Below are positions 1-4,948 of a DNA stretch of 8,288 bases, piece after piece. This stretch comes from CAYPOY01 sp964412395 (GTDB lineage Bacteria; Chloroflexota; Anaerolineae; B4-G1): the NCBI GenBank assembly GCA_964412395.1, contig CAYPOY010000233.1, positions 1 through 8,288 of the forward strand, given 5' to 3'. A program made the position numbers and the translations under genes. The notes under the pieces were generated by a model. That model was not told the DNA's origin. It was given only the letters and a program-made list of their open reading frames with translations, and ran no database searches. Position 1 is the first letter of the stretch. Every line of letters begins with the position of its first letter.

Positions 1-754
1 CGTAGGCCAAGGCCCAATGAGGAACACCCCATCGGCGCAGAAACAAGGGCTTTTCCACATCGTCGGTGTAGCCCGTCATGTAAGGCATCACAAAGGAAGG
101 GCGAATGGTAAAGACAGATCCTGTGTGCAGTTCAATGCGCCGCAGGCGAATCCCTGGCATTTTCTTTGACTCAGGAAGAACATCGTGCAGCTTGTATCCT
201 TGCCGAATGGCAGCCAGGAATAGCTCTGGATGCTGCTCGATTGCACTGTCCAGATACTGACGAAACGCCTCAGGATCAAACAAGAAGTTGTTGTATTCTT
301 CCGGGTCGATGAACACGCAAATTTGTTTAGACTTGTTGGCAAGAGGGTCGAAGTTCTTTTCCCGACTACAGTTCCTCTTGCGGCCTATTGAAGACATATG
401 GTAAGCGCTCCCTGTAGATATGAACTGGGCTAGCTTACCGCATACTTGCCAAGATGTCCAGGGAGAACTTGGGGCCTTGCAGACCACAGAATCCGTCAGA
501 ATCAGGAAAAGCCAAGTGCGAATTGATCTGACGAAACATAAAGCTACTAACTGGTGAGTTGCTGCAAACTGATGACACTGTGAACAGTAAACACGGTTTA
601 CCCCAGTGGTTAGAAAATAAGACACTTGTCTCAAATCATCTGGAAACGAAGCGTGCAATAAAGTGATACCACCCATAGGCGCGACAGGAAGAACCGCACC
701 GCACCCTGGTGTTGGACAGATTGTCTGAGTAGTTTCGGTAACATCATTGTTCAT
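1..754 (-). CDS. Transposase-like protein, N-terminal part (runs off left edge)
   Basis: An open minus-strand frame runs from ATG at 754 to the left edge, giving 251 codons with no stop; the C-terminus lies outside the window. A purine-rich GAGGGG stands about 8-10 nt before the ATG. The N-terminus has two cysteine pairs, C13-x4-C18 and C57-x2-C60, that look like a zinc-binding domain. Further on come a charged stretch (GRKRNCSREKNFDPLANKSK, from about residue 124) and a segment with FVMPYMTGYTDDVEKPLFLR (from about residue 221). From memory this resembles single-ORF transposase-like proteins of Chloroflexota and cyanobacteria, but I cannot name the IS family. The surrounding DNA is clearly lower in GC than the rest of the window, which fits acquisition. 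Residues about 65-115 look unnatural in this frame (W, C and S rich), so the gene may be frameshifted there. An internal in-frame ATG at 397 is an alternative start that would drop the zinc region. Confidence 0.5.
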   Translation of the reverse strand, partial: MNNDVTETTQTICPTPGCGAVLPVAPMGGITLLHASFPDDLRQVSYFLTTGVNRVYCSQCHQFAATHQLVALCFVRSIRTWLFLILTDSVVCKAPSSPWTSWQVCGKLAQFISTGSAYHMSSIGRKRNCSREKNFDPLANKSKQICVFIDPEEYNNFLFDPEAFRQYLDSAIEQHPELFLAAIRQGYKLHDVLPESKKMPGIRLRRIELHTGSVFTIRPSFVMPYMTGYTDDVEKPLFLRRWGVPHWALAY

Positions 755-908
755 CAGTCAAGCCCCTCTTAATCGCTTATATACGGAAATGCCCCCCCCT
801 CCGCCGAGGTCGCCTCCCCAGCGCGCACGCCCGCGCGACCATGGACGGCGACCCGCCCCGCCTATAGCCCATCCGTTTGTTGGCGGTTTGCACACCTTTG
901 GCTTATGC
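755..908. other. GC boundary without gene
   Basis: Between the transposase-like gene and the toxin remnant the composition jumps from moderate GC to very GC-rich near 785-790 (start of the GCCCCCCCC run). This is the likely outer end of the inserted element. I see no convincing terminal inverted repeat, because only one end is in view. Confidence 0.4.
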
Positions 909-977
909 CTACTCTGATGGCCTCAAACTCTCATAGTCTATTCGTTCCTTCCAACGCACTCTCAATATACGAATGCG
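909..977 (-). pseudogene. Severed C-terminal end of the RelE/ParE toxin
   Basis: Directly after the toxin stop TAA (978-980), the same frame stays open for 22 more codons to a TAG at 909-911. The encoded peptide, starting RIRILRVRWKERIDYESL, looks like the last beta strand and tail of RelE/ParE-family toxins, where a hydrophobic-basic strand follows the Y-E-I-D-D turn. Reading through the TAA would give a toxin of about 93 residues, close to the usual family length. The fragment is therefore most simply the separated 3' end of the same gene. Confidence 0.6.
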
Positions 978-1190
978 TTACAGTTCATCATCAATTTCGT
1001 AAGCGATACGCCAACGTCCGGCCAACCAGATGCGGTAAATGTTCGGCTTGCCACGCAACTCTTTTGCACGAGAGGGACGAGGATTCTCCCCCAGGGCACG
1101 AATGAGTTGACGGGCCTGGGCGCGCACGTGCCCGGGCAGGGCCTTGATTTCCTTCCGTACCTCCGGGGGAACTTTAACCCGGTAACTCAC
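978..1190 (-). CDS. RelE/ParE-family toxin, truncated by an ochre codon
   Basis: This is a 70-residue toxin of a type II toxin-antitoxin pair. In this family the toxin either cleaves mRNA at the ribosome (RelE branch) or poisons gyrase (ParE branch), and the sequence does not decide which. Visible family features are a first beta strand (VSYRVKVPPEV), a lysine/arginine-rich helical hairpin (about residues 9-38), and the motif pattern AKELRGKPNIYRIWLAGRWR followed by IAYEIDDEL. I chose GTG at 1190, which overlaps the end of the antitoxin gene by 17 bases, as is usual for coupled pairs. A longer frame reaches 1262 but only antisense-like sequence would be added. The protein stops right after the YEIDDEL turn, so the final strand, which carries catalytic residues in RelE, is missing. 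The same frame continues past the stop with a good match to that strand. The toxin is probably inactive. Confidence 0.75.
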   Translation of the reverse strand: MSYRVKVPPEVRKEIKALPGHVRAQARQLIRALGENPRPSRAKELRGKPNIYRIWLAGRWRIAYEIDDEL

Positions 1191-1455
1191 CAGCCGCCTC
1201 CGCCCTATCCAGTTCGGCTTCGAAGTCTTCCCAGTCCATCCAGGCATCCGGCTTGTCTCCATATCCCTGGAGCACAGCGAGCGCCTCTCTGAGAAGCAGC
1301 TCGTCTTCGGCCGGGTCGTCCGGCCCTTCCTGTCTCCAATCTTCGAGGATAGAGCGAACCGGGACGTGCAGCAGACGGGTGAGTTCTTCTCGCACCACGC
1401 GGCGGACGAGGACCTGTAATTCGTTCGGGCTGAGGGAAATAGTTGTCTGGCTCAT
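1174..1455 (-). CDS. Antitoxin of the RelE/ParE-type pair
   Basis: This 93-residue protein lies immediately upstream of the toxin and overlaps it by 17 bases, so the two are almost certainly co-transcribed and translationally coupled. The N-terminal part (about 1-45: MSQTTISLSPNELQVLVRRV, then VREELTRLL) has a short strand followed by helices, as in antitoxins with a DNA-binding N-terminus. The C-terminal half is acidic and tryptophan-containing (WMDWEDFEAELDRAEAAGEL), which suits the flexible segment that wraps around and neutralises the toxin. The start ATG at 1455 is supported by AAAGGAG 8 nt upstream and a promoter further upstream. I cannot assign a specific antitoxin family. The function is inferred mainly from gene order, size and composition. 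Confidence 0.7.
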   Translation of the reverse strand: MSQTTISLSPNELQVLVRRVVREELTRLLHVPVRSILEDWRQEGPDDPAEDELLLREALAVLQGYGDKPDAWMDWEDFEAELDRAEAAGELPG

Positions 1456-1462
1456 AGCAAGC

Positions 1463-1470
1463 TCTCCTTT
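1463..1470 (-). promoter_or_regulatory. Ribosome binding site of the antitoxin
   Basis: On the minus strand AAAGGAGA sits about 8 nt before the ATG at 1455. It fixes this start and predicts strong translation of the antitoxin relative to the coupled toxin, which has no separate strong site. Confidence 0.65.
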
Positions 1471-1478
1471 CCCTCCCC

Positions 1479-1507
1479 ATTATAGTCCAATGGCGGCGCT
1501 TGCGCAA
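1479..1507 (-). promoter_or_regulatory. Sigma70-type promoter of the toxin-antitoxin operon
   Basis: Minus strand: a perfect -10 TATAAT (1479-1484), a 17-nt spacer, and TTGCGC (1502-1507) as a -35. The predicted transcript starts near 1472, giving a short leader of about 17 nt that just holds the ribosome binding site. The -10 lies inside an interrupted palindrome, CCATT-N7-AATGG (1477-1493), a plausible operator for autorepression by the antitoxin or the complex. The -35 falls in the self-complementary TTGCGCAA (1500-1507), so a weaker plus-strand promoter could also begin here. Confidence 0.6.
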
Positions 1508-1578
1508 ACAGCCGTCGGCTCACTTCTTTCATTACCGACCCAACCCGCCTGCGCAGTTCGTTTAATCCTCTTGATTCG

Positions 1579-1719
1579 ATGTCACATTTGCGGCGCTTTG
1601 AGGCGCTGCCGCTGCGCACCTACCGGGACGGCGACTTCCGCGAGGCCGACCCCATCCTGGCCGTCCTGGGAGGCTTTGGGCGGATCGCAGAGGGGGAAAG
1701 CCTGCTGAGCCAGTCGTGC
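1579..1719 (+). pseudogene. 5' part of the replication-relaxation gene, out of frame
   Basis: From ATG 1579 a plus-strand frame encodes MSHLRRFEALPLRTYRDGDF and then a helix-rich stretch (ADPILAVLGGFGRIAEGESL). This is what one expects before the winged helix of replication-relaxation proteins. In this frame the sequence becomes implausible after about 1716. The frame shifted by one base continues instead with RALGDLKRRGLVGEY, a typical recognition-helix and wing segment. The true 5' end of the downstream gene therefore appears to have been split off by a net one-base gain (or two-base loss) between about 1709 and 1725. This frame itself stays open to 1890. No convincing ribosome binding site precedes 1579. 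Confidence 0.5.
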
Positions 1720-1744
1720 TCTTGGCGATCTCAAGCGCCGGGGG

Positions 1745-2380
1745 TTGGTCGGGGAGTACGTTGCCGATCCCAATCTGCTCTGGCGACATTACTTCCTCAC
1801 ATACGCCGGGTTGGCTTTCCTGGCCGCCGCCTGTGGCGCTCCGGCACGGGCCTACGCCCGTGCGCGGGGCTGGCCGGCCAGGCACGGTGAGGTGAGCGTG
1901 TCTCACCTGGTGCGCTTTGTGGGAAACGTCGAGCACACCCAGGAGGCGCGAGAGGTCACCCTGGCGCTGGCCCGGGAAGCCTCCCGCCATCGCCGGGAGA
2001 TTACCTGGTACGACGAGAGAGAGGCTTACGTCTACTTCACGATGAACGGACAACGCCGGGTGCTGGCCCCCGACGCCCGGATACGCTGGGGAGACCGGGT
2101 TTTCTTCGTCGAGATAGATCGTGGCACCGCCAGCATCAAGAGGTTGGGCAGCAAGTTACGGGCGTACTACGACTTTCGTGGTTGTGCGGAGCACCGTCGT
2201 TTCGGAGAGCAATTTCTCCTCCTGGTTATCGCTCCCCACTCGTACAGGGAACGGCAATGGCTGGAGCAGGTCTCCCGGTTGGCTGCTGAGTACAGCGTCG
2301 CACCGCTGGATGTTCTGACTACAACCCGGGAGGCAGTGCAGAAGCGGGGAATAGGTGCTCCGATCTGGAGAGGGGTGTAG
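1745..2380 (+). CDS. Replication-relaxation family protein (plasmid/ICE type), N-terminus shifted
   Basis: Taken from TTG at 1745, this is 211 residues. It resembles the replication-relaxation family (Pfam Replic_Relax), found mostly on plasmids and integrative elements of actinobacteria, Chloroflexota and Firmicutes. Visible landmarks are the LVGEYV wing of a winged helix at the start, SVSHLVRFVGNVEHTQEARE (51-70), LAPDARI (107-113), FFVEIDRGT (120-128) and a KLRAYYDF segment (137-144). The PDA...EIDRGT...K-L pattern is the family's hallmark and resembles nuclease-fold cores. The first part of the winged helix is encoded upstream in another frame, and an in-frame TGA at 1706-1708 blocks extension. 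I therefore regard the gene as frameshifted, with TTG 1745 only a formal start. It is followed by a repeat-rich gap and then the duplicated membrane protein, probably part of the same element. Confidence 0.65.
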   Translation: MVGEYVADPNLLWRHYFLTYAGLAFLAAACGAPARAYARARGWPARHGEVSVSHLVRFVGNVEHTQEAREVTLALAREASRHRREITWYDEREAYVYFTMNGQRRVLAPDARIRWGDRVFFVEIDRGTASIKRLGSKLRAYYDFRGCAEHRRFGEQFLLLVIAPHSYRERQWLEQVSRLAAEYSVAPLDVLTTTREAVQKRGIGAPIWRGV

Positions 2381-2411
2381 GATAAGAGCAAGCGTGTGCG
2401 TTTTGTAGAGG
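2379..2411 (+). repeat. Direct repeat, copy 1 of 2
   Basis: The stretch AGGATAAGAGCAAGCG, followed by a diverged TGTGCGTTTTG and AGAGG, recurs at 2445-2478. The period is 66 bp. The first 16 bases are identical and the next 11 differ at three positions. Copy 1 begins in the stop codon of the replication-relaxation gene. Confidence 0.8.
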
Positions 2412-2439
2412 ATGCGTGATGCGTGAAACGTGATGCGTG
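2412..2439 (+). repeat. Heptanucleotide tandem repeat, 4 units
   Basis: Four 7-bp units in phase: ATGCGTG, ATGCGTG, AAACGTG, ATGCGTG. The unit is the reverse complement type of the ACG(T/C)TT(C/G) array at 4586-4669, so both belong to one degenerate heptamer family. It sits exactly between the two copies of the 66-bp-period direct repeat. Confidence 0.8.
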
Positions 2440-2444
2440 AGTGC

Positions 2445-2478
2445 AGGATAAGAGCAAGCGCATGCGCTTTGCATGAGG
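2445..2478 (+). repeat. Direct repeat, copy 2 of 2
   Basis: Second copy of AGGATAAGAGCAAGCG followed by CATGCGCTTTG and TGAGG. Its end supplies the GAGGTG (2475-2480) that serves as ribosome binding site for the membrane protein starting at 2489. The duplication thus reaches into functional sequence. Confidence 0.8.
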
Positions 2479-2488
2479 TGCAATACTG

Positions 2489-2917
2489 ATGCGGTTGATC
2501 AAGGGATTGCTGCTGGTGGCGGCGTTGACACCCTTATGTTGGGTCGGCGTGCTGGTGGTCGTGCGCCGGATACGGCAGACGGGCCTGGTGGGACCGGGCC
2601 TTGACGACCTGTTTGACCAGGCGGAGAGATATGCCTGGGGGGCTGGTGTATTCCTGGCGTTGCTCCTGGTCAACTTCCTGGGAGGGAGGGGAGGGGTGCT
2701 TCCACTTCTCAAGGGGTTGGTGCTGGTTGCCGCATTGACCCCTGTGTGTTGGGTGGGTTTACTGACAGGCTTACGCGTGGTGCGGCAGATGGGCCTGGTT
2801 GGGCCGGCTTTCGATGGGTTTTTAGGCCGTGTGAAAGGATCTGCCTGGATAGCCGGCGTGCTCCTGGCGTTGTTCCTGGTCGGTCTGCTGGCGACATTGG
2901 GAGTGATTCGGCAATGA
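2489..2917 (+). CDS. Small four-helix membrane protein made of two 70-residue repeats
   Basis: This 142-residue integral membrane protein is of unknown family. ATG 2489 has GAGGTG 8 nt upstream. The protein is two tandem copies of one unit with an exact 70-residue period and no gap: residues 3-72 and 73-142. Matching landmarks are VAALTP-L/V-CWVG (10-20 and 80-90), RQ-x-GLVGP (29-36 and 99-106), a conserved W (50 and 120) and a second hydrophobic helix ending in LALLLV or LALFLV. Each unit has two predicted membrane helices joined by a polar loop with GLVGP and charged residues, giving four helices in all. Two-helix units of this size recall VirB2/TrbC-type pilins of conjugation systems. Together with the adjacent replication-relaxation gene this hints at a conjugation-related role, but I see no diagnostic motif. 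It ends 113 bp before the next plus-strand gene. Confidence 0.7.
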   Translation: MRLIKGLLLVAALTPLCWVGVLVVVRRIRQTGLVGPGLDDLFDQAERYAWGAGVFLALLLVNFLGGRGGVLPLLKGLVLVAALTPVCWVGLLTGLRVVRQMGLVGPAFDGFLGRVKGSAWIAGVLLALFLVGLLATLGVIRQ

Positions 2918-3029
2918 GCGCTCAAGGTCACAGTTGCACTTCCCTACTCCACTCTTGCCAATGCCGATGGCGATGCCGGAACCGCCATTGCTGGCTCCCT
3001 GACAGAGACTATACATTGGAGGTTGATAG

Positions 3030-3530
3030 ATGGCAAGACTCTACATAGCCTGGTTTTGCAACAGCGCAACCGAGAAGGCAGCCCTGGAAGTCCTCCCTCG
3101 GTTGTGGCGGAACGGGGGAGTCCAGGAAGTGCGCCTGGACTTTCGGGGTGACGGGTGGTGCGTGGCCTGCATCGTCACTACATCTCCACCTGCCAACGCA
3201 CGGATTCGGGAGACACTGGCGGAGGTGGAACTGACCTGCGCCTCGTCTGCCCGGCAGGCACGCCGGAAAGCCGAGCGAAGGCGGCCTGGTCCGCGTCAAA
3301 GGGTTGCAACCGCAGGGGTTCAGGCGCAATCCCTACCCGACGGCAGAAGTCGGGCGTCACCCGTTCCCGCACGGAGGGCTCGTACTGGTCCCGGTAGGCG
3401 GCCAGCACGCGCAGGCCGTCCCCCAACTCGGTCAGCCGGGATACGGCATCGGCGAAGAGGCCAGGCTTCTCGTGCACGTCGTCCCACAGGAGTTGGTAAG
3501 GGGTATGGACGCGTCGCAACTGGGCAGTGA
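3030..3530 (+). CDS. Hypothetical protein, native N-terminus and probably foreign tail
   Basis: ATG 3030 has a strong GGAGG 7 nt upstream, and it follows the membrane protein on the same strand, so it was probably expressed with it. I do not recognise the family. Residues 1 to about 82 look like a genuine small soluble domain (MARLYIAWFCNSATEKAALE, then VLPRLWRNGGVQEVRLDFRG, then an amphipathic NARIRETLAEVEL helix and a basic QARRKAERR segment). After about residue 83 (near 3280) the sequence turns into low-complexity Arg/Pro/Gly text that is simply the antisense of the well-formed NTPase gene on the other strand. The original C-terminus is therefore probably lost, and the open frame to 3530 is accidental. 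Confidence 0.5.
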   Translation: MARLYIAWFCNSATEKAALEVLPRLWRNGGVQEVRLDFRGDGWCVACIVTTSPPANARIRETLAEVELTCASSARQARRKAERRRPGPRQRVATAGVQAQSLPDGRSRASPVPARRARTGPGRRPARAGRPPTRSAGIRHRRRGQASRARRPTGVGKGYGRVATGQ

Positions 3531-4527
3531 GGCGGCTCAGGTCGTCGGCCTGAAAGTGGCGGGCGACGACGACTACGGGCCAATCGGGCCGGGCCAGGGC
3601 GAGCTTGATCAAAGCGTGACTCTTGCCGCTGCCCGGTCGCCCCGCCACCAGGACTCCCTGGTCAGCGTCCAGCGCCACCGCCAACTCCGGCCGCTCGACG
3701 AAGCGACCGGGACGGTCCGGGGGCATCTTCAACGCCCGGTATAGCTCATCCTCGGTGGGGTGACGGAAGAGGCGGAAGGGCGGCGCGCCGGGGCGGGGGA
3801 GGCCCCGAATCTTCTCACAAGCGCGGCGCAAATCACCGGCGTCCAGTTGCCCGGCATAGGGAGCCGCCTCCGCCACACGCGCCAGGAGCACGCCGAGTAT
3901 CTGGTCGGCGGTGGCCGCGTCGGGCACCTCCGCCCTGATGAGCCGTCCACGTAGGTCGCTGTGCCAGGCGTCGGGCGGCGGTGCACGCCGCACGTAGAGT
4001 CGCTTGAGAAAGACGAGCAGGTCGTCATCGGGCTCAGCCTCCAGAAGAACGGGGAGCTTCCGCGCCCACTCTCGCTCCGGGCCGGTGGACGCGGCGGCGA
4101 AGTGGTCCCAGGCATGGTGCTGGCGGGCCTTCGCCAGCCACTCGCGGAAACCGGTAACACTGGCGTGCGCACGGTGATCAACTGCCAATTCCACCCGGTC
4201 GAGGGAGTCGGGGGCCAGGTCAATCTGGCCAGAGGTCGCGCCAGCGTAGAGTTGTCGCAACGCCTTGCCGAAAGGCTTGTCGGGGTTCCACTCCACACGG
4301 ACGGATTTCCCGGCCTTGGCCTGGATAGCCCAGTGAGTGCCAGTCTCGAACTCCAGGATCAGGTCATCTACGACCTCGGGGGCCTGCAATTGTACCCGGC
4401 GGGCTGCACCTGGCCCCAGTCCAACCGCCTCGCCCACCAAAATGTAGACACAGAACTCGACCCCCAGCCGCAACTCGAAGGCCGCTCCGGCCCAGTTGGC
4501 CCGCCCACCGATGGATGCACGCTCCAC
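3178..4527 (-). CDS. P-loop NTPase with nuclease-like N-terminal domain, C-terminally truncated
   Basis: This 449-codon frame starts at GTG 4527, which has AAAGGA 7 nt upstream. Residues 1-120 resemble a PD-(D/E)xK nuclease fold: RANWAGAAFELRLGVEF helix, VVDDLILEF strand (D54, D55), then WAIQAKAG with the Q69-x-K71 signature seen in Mrr- and Cap4-like endonucleases. A helical linker follows (120-275). An NTPase domain has Walker A GRPGSGKS (296-303) and a Walker B-like LLWDDVH (346-352), followed by a VLAAYRDQYEPS strand-turn. This order of nuclease then STAND-like NTPase is known from Avs-type antiphage proteins, which carry a long repeat sensor after the NTPase. Here the plausible sequence ends near residue 415 (DADQAA, about 3283). 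The remaining 34 residues are antisense of the plus-strand gene, so the winged helix and sensor are missing. Expected lengths in such families exceed 1000 residues. Assignment to defence is inference. Confidence 0.65.
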   Translation of the reverse strand: MERASIGGRANWAGAAFELRLGVEFCVYILVGEAVGLGPGAARRVQLQAPEVVDDLILEFETGTHWAIQAKAGKSVRVEWNPDKPFGKALRQLYAGATSGQIDLAPDSLDRVELAVDHRAHASVTGFREWLAKARQHHAWDHFAAASTGPEREWARKLPVLLEAEPDDDLLVFLKRLYVRRAPPPDAWHSDLRGRLIRAEVPDAATADQILGVLLARVAEAAPYAGQLDAGDLRRACEKIRGLPRPGAPPFRLFRHPTEDELYRALKMPPDRPGRFVERPELAVALDADQGVLVAGRPGSGKSHALIKLALARPDWPVVVVARHFQADDLSRLTAQLRRVHTPYQLLWDDVHEKPGLFADAVSRLTELGDGLRVLAAYRDQYEPSVRERVTPDFCRRVGIAPEPLRLQPFDADQAAFARLSGVPAGQTRRRSVPPPPVSPESVRWQVEM

Positions 4528-4534
4528 TGCCTGT

Positions 4535-4540
4535 TCCTTT
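4535..4540 (-). promoter_or_regulatory. Ribosome binding site deciding the GTG start of the NTPase gene
   Basis: On the minus strand AAAGGA lies 7 nt before GTG 4527. The frame is open for 12 codons further upstream to a TGA, without another credible start, so this site settles the start. Confidence 0.55.
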
Positions 4541-4585
4541 CGGTCAGCCCTTCTCGCCAGTCCTCATCAATCACGCACTCCATTT

Positions 4586-4669
4586 ACGTTTGACGTTTCA
4601 CGCTTCACGTTTGACGTTTGACGTTTCACGCTTTACGCTTCACGTTTGACGTTTCACGCTTCACGTTCC
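4586..4669. repeat. Heptanucleotide tandem repeat, 12 units
   Basis: Twelve consecutive 7-bp units with consensus ACG(T/C)TT(G/C): units ACGTTTG, ACGTTTC, ACGCTTC, ACGTTTG and so on, with a last unit ACGTTCC. The phase is perfect over 84 bp with no indels and differences only at unit positions 4, 6 and 7. The array fills the gap between the zinc-ribbon and NTPase genes and extends into the 3' end of the zinc-ribbon gene (minus strand), where it encodes the tail NVKRETSNVKRKA. Confidence 0.9.
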
Positions 4670-4913
4670 CAACGGGTATGAAAAACGACCCCACGATAGT
4701 CACGATGATGCTGAGAACAGCCGGATCAATCTTCGTAATCCCGATTGTTGGAATCCATCTGGCAAGCGCTCTACCACAATTGTTGCAGTAACGGTCACCA
4801 CGCTCGTTGTCGAATCCGCAATGCGGACACTTCACCAGATCGGGCGCCGTCTCAGGGGACGTCAAGACAGTTCCACAATACGCACACCGGTGCTTGTTCG
4901 GCGTGATCTCCAC
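4626..4913 (-). CDS. Zinc-ribbon membrane protein, 3' frame of a frameshifted gene
   Basis: From a formal GTG at 4913 this frame gives 95 residues with paired cysteines C10-x2-C13, C29-x2-C32 and C43-x2-C46. The last two pairs form a classic ribbon (KCPHCGFDNERGDRYCNNCG). Upstream of 4913 the same frame adds FWECPNCGSTEF, completing a first ribbon, before a TGA at 4956-4958. The 4913 start is therefore too short and has no ribosome binding site. A hydrophobic helix follows (about 64-81, AVLSIIVTIVGSFFIPVG). The tail NVKRETSNVKRKA is encoded by the heptamer array and so is a recent, non-conserved ending. The protein probably consisted of an N-terminal membrane segment, two zinc ribbons and a second membrane helix. 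Its role is unknown; such proteins often act as small adaptors or regulators. Confidence 0.6.
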   Translation of the reverse strand: MEITPNKHRCAYCGTVLTSPETAPDLVKCPHCGFDNERGDRYCNNCGRALARWIPTIGITKIDPAVLSIIVTIVGSFFIPVGNVKRETSNVKRKA

Positions 4914-4948
4914 AAATTCGGTGCTTCCGCAATTGGGACATTCCCAGA

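Noticed and set aside
808..840. GGTCGC...GCGACC inverted repeat as terminator or element end
   Set aside because: A 6-bp stem with a 21-nt GC-rich loop is expected by chance in such sequence; no T-run.
2167..2931. Long minus-strand frame of 254 codons opposite the replication-relaxation and membrane genes
   Set aside because: Thr/Arg/Pro/Ser-rich antisense text with no fold-like pattern; its apparent repeats mirror the duplications on the plus strand.
2961..2990. ATGGCG...CGCCAT hairpin between the membrane gene and the 3030 gene as terminator or attenuator
   Set aside because: A 6-bp stem without T-run; the downstream gene has its own ribosome binding site and there is no evidence for a regulatory role.
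2914..3048. Small gene starting at ATGA overlap with the membrane protein stop (MSAQGHSC...)
   Set aside because: The overlap arrangement is attractive, but the peptide is rich in C, W, R and H, has no ribosome binding site, and runs past the strong start at 3030.
3961..4593. Plus-strand frame of 210 codons opposite the NTPase gene
   Set aside because: Antisense of the nuclease-like region, no ribosome binding site, and it ends inside the heptamer array region.
4586..4669. CRISPR array
   Set aside because: Units are 7 bp and contiguous, without spacers; this is a simple tandem repeat.
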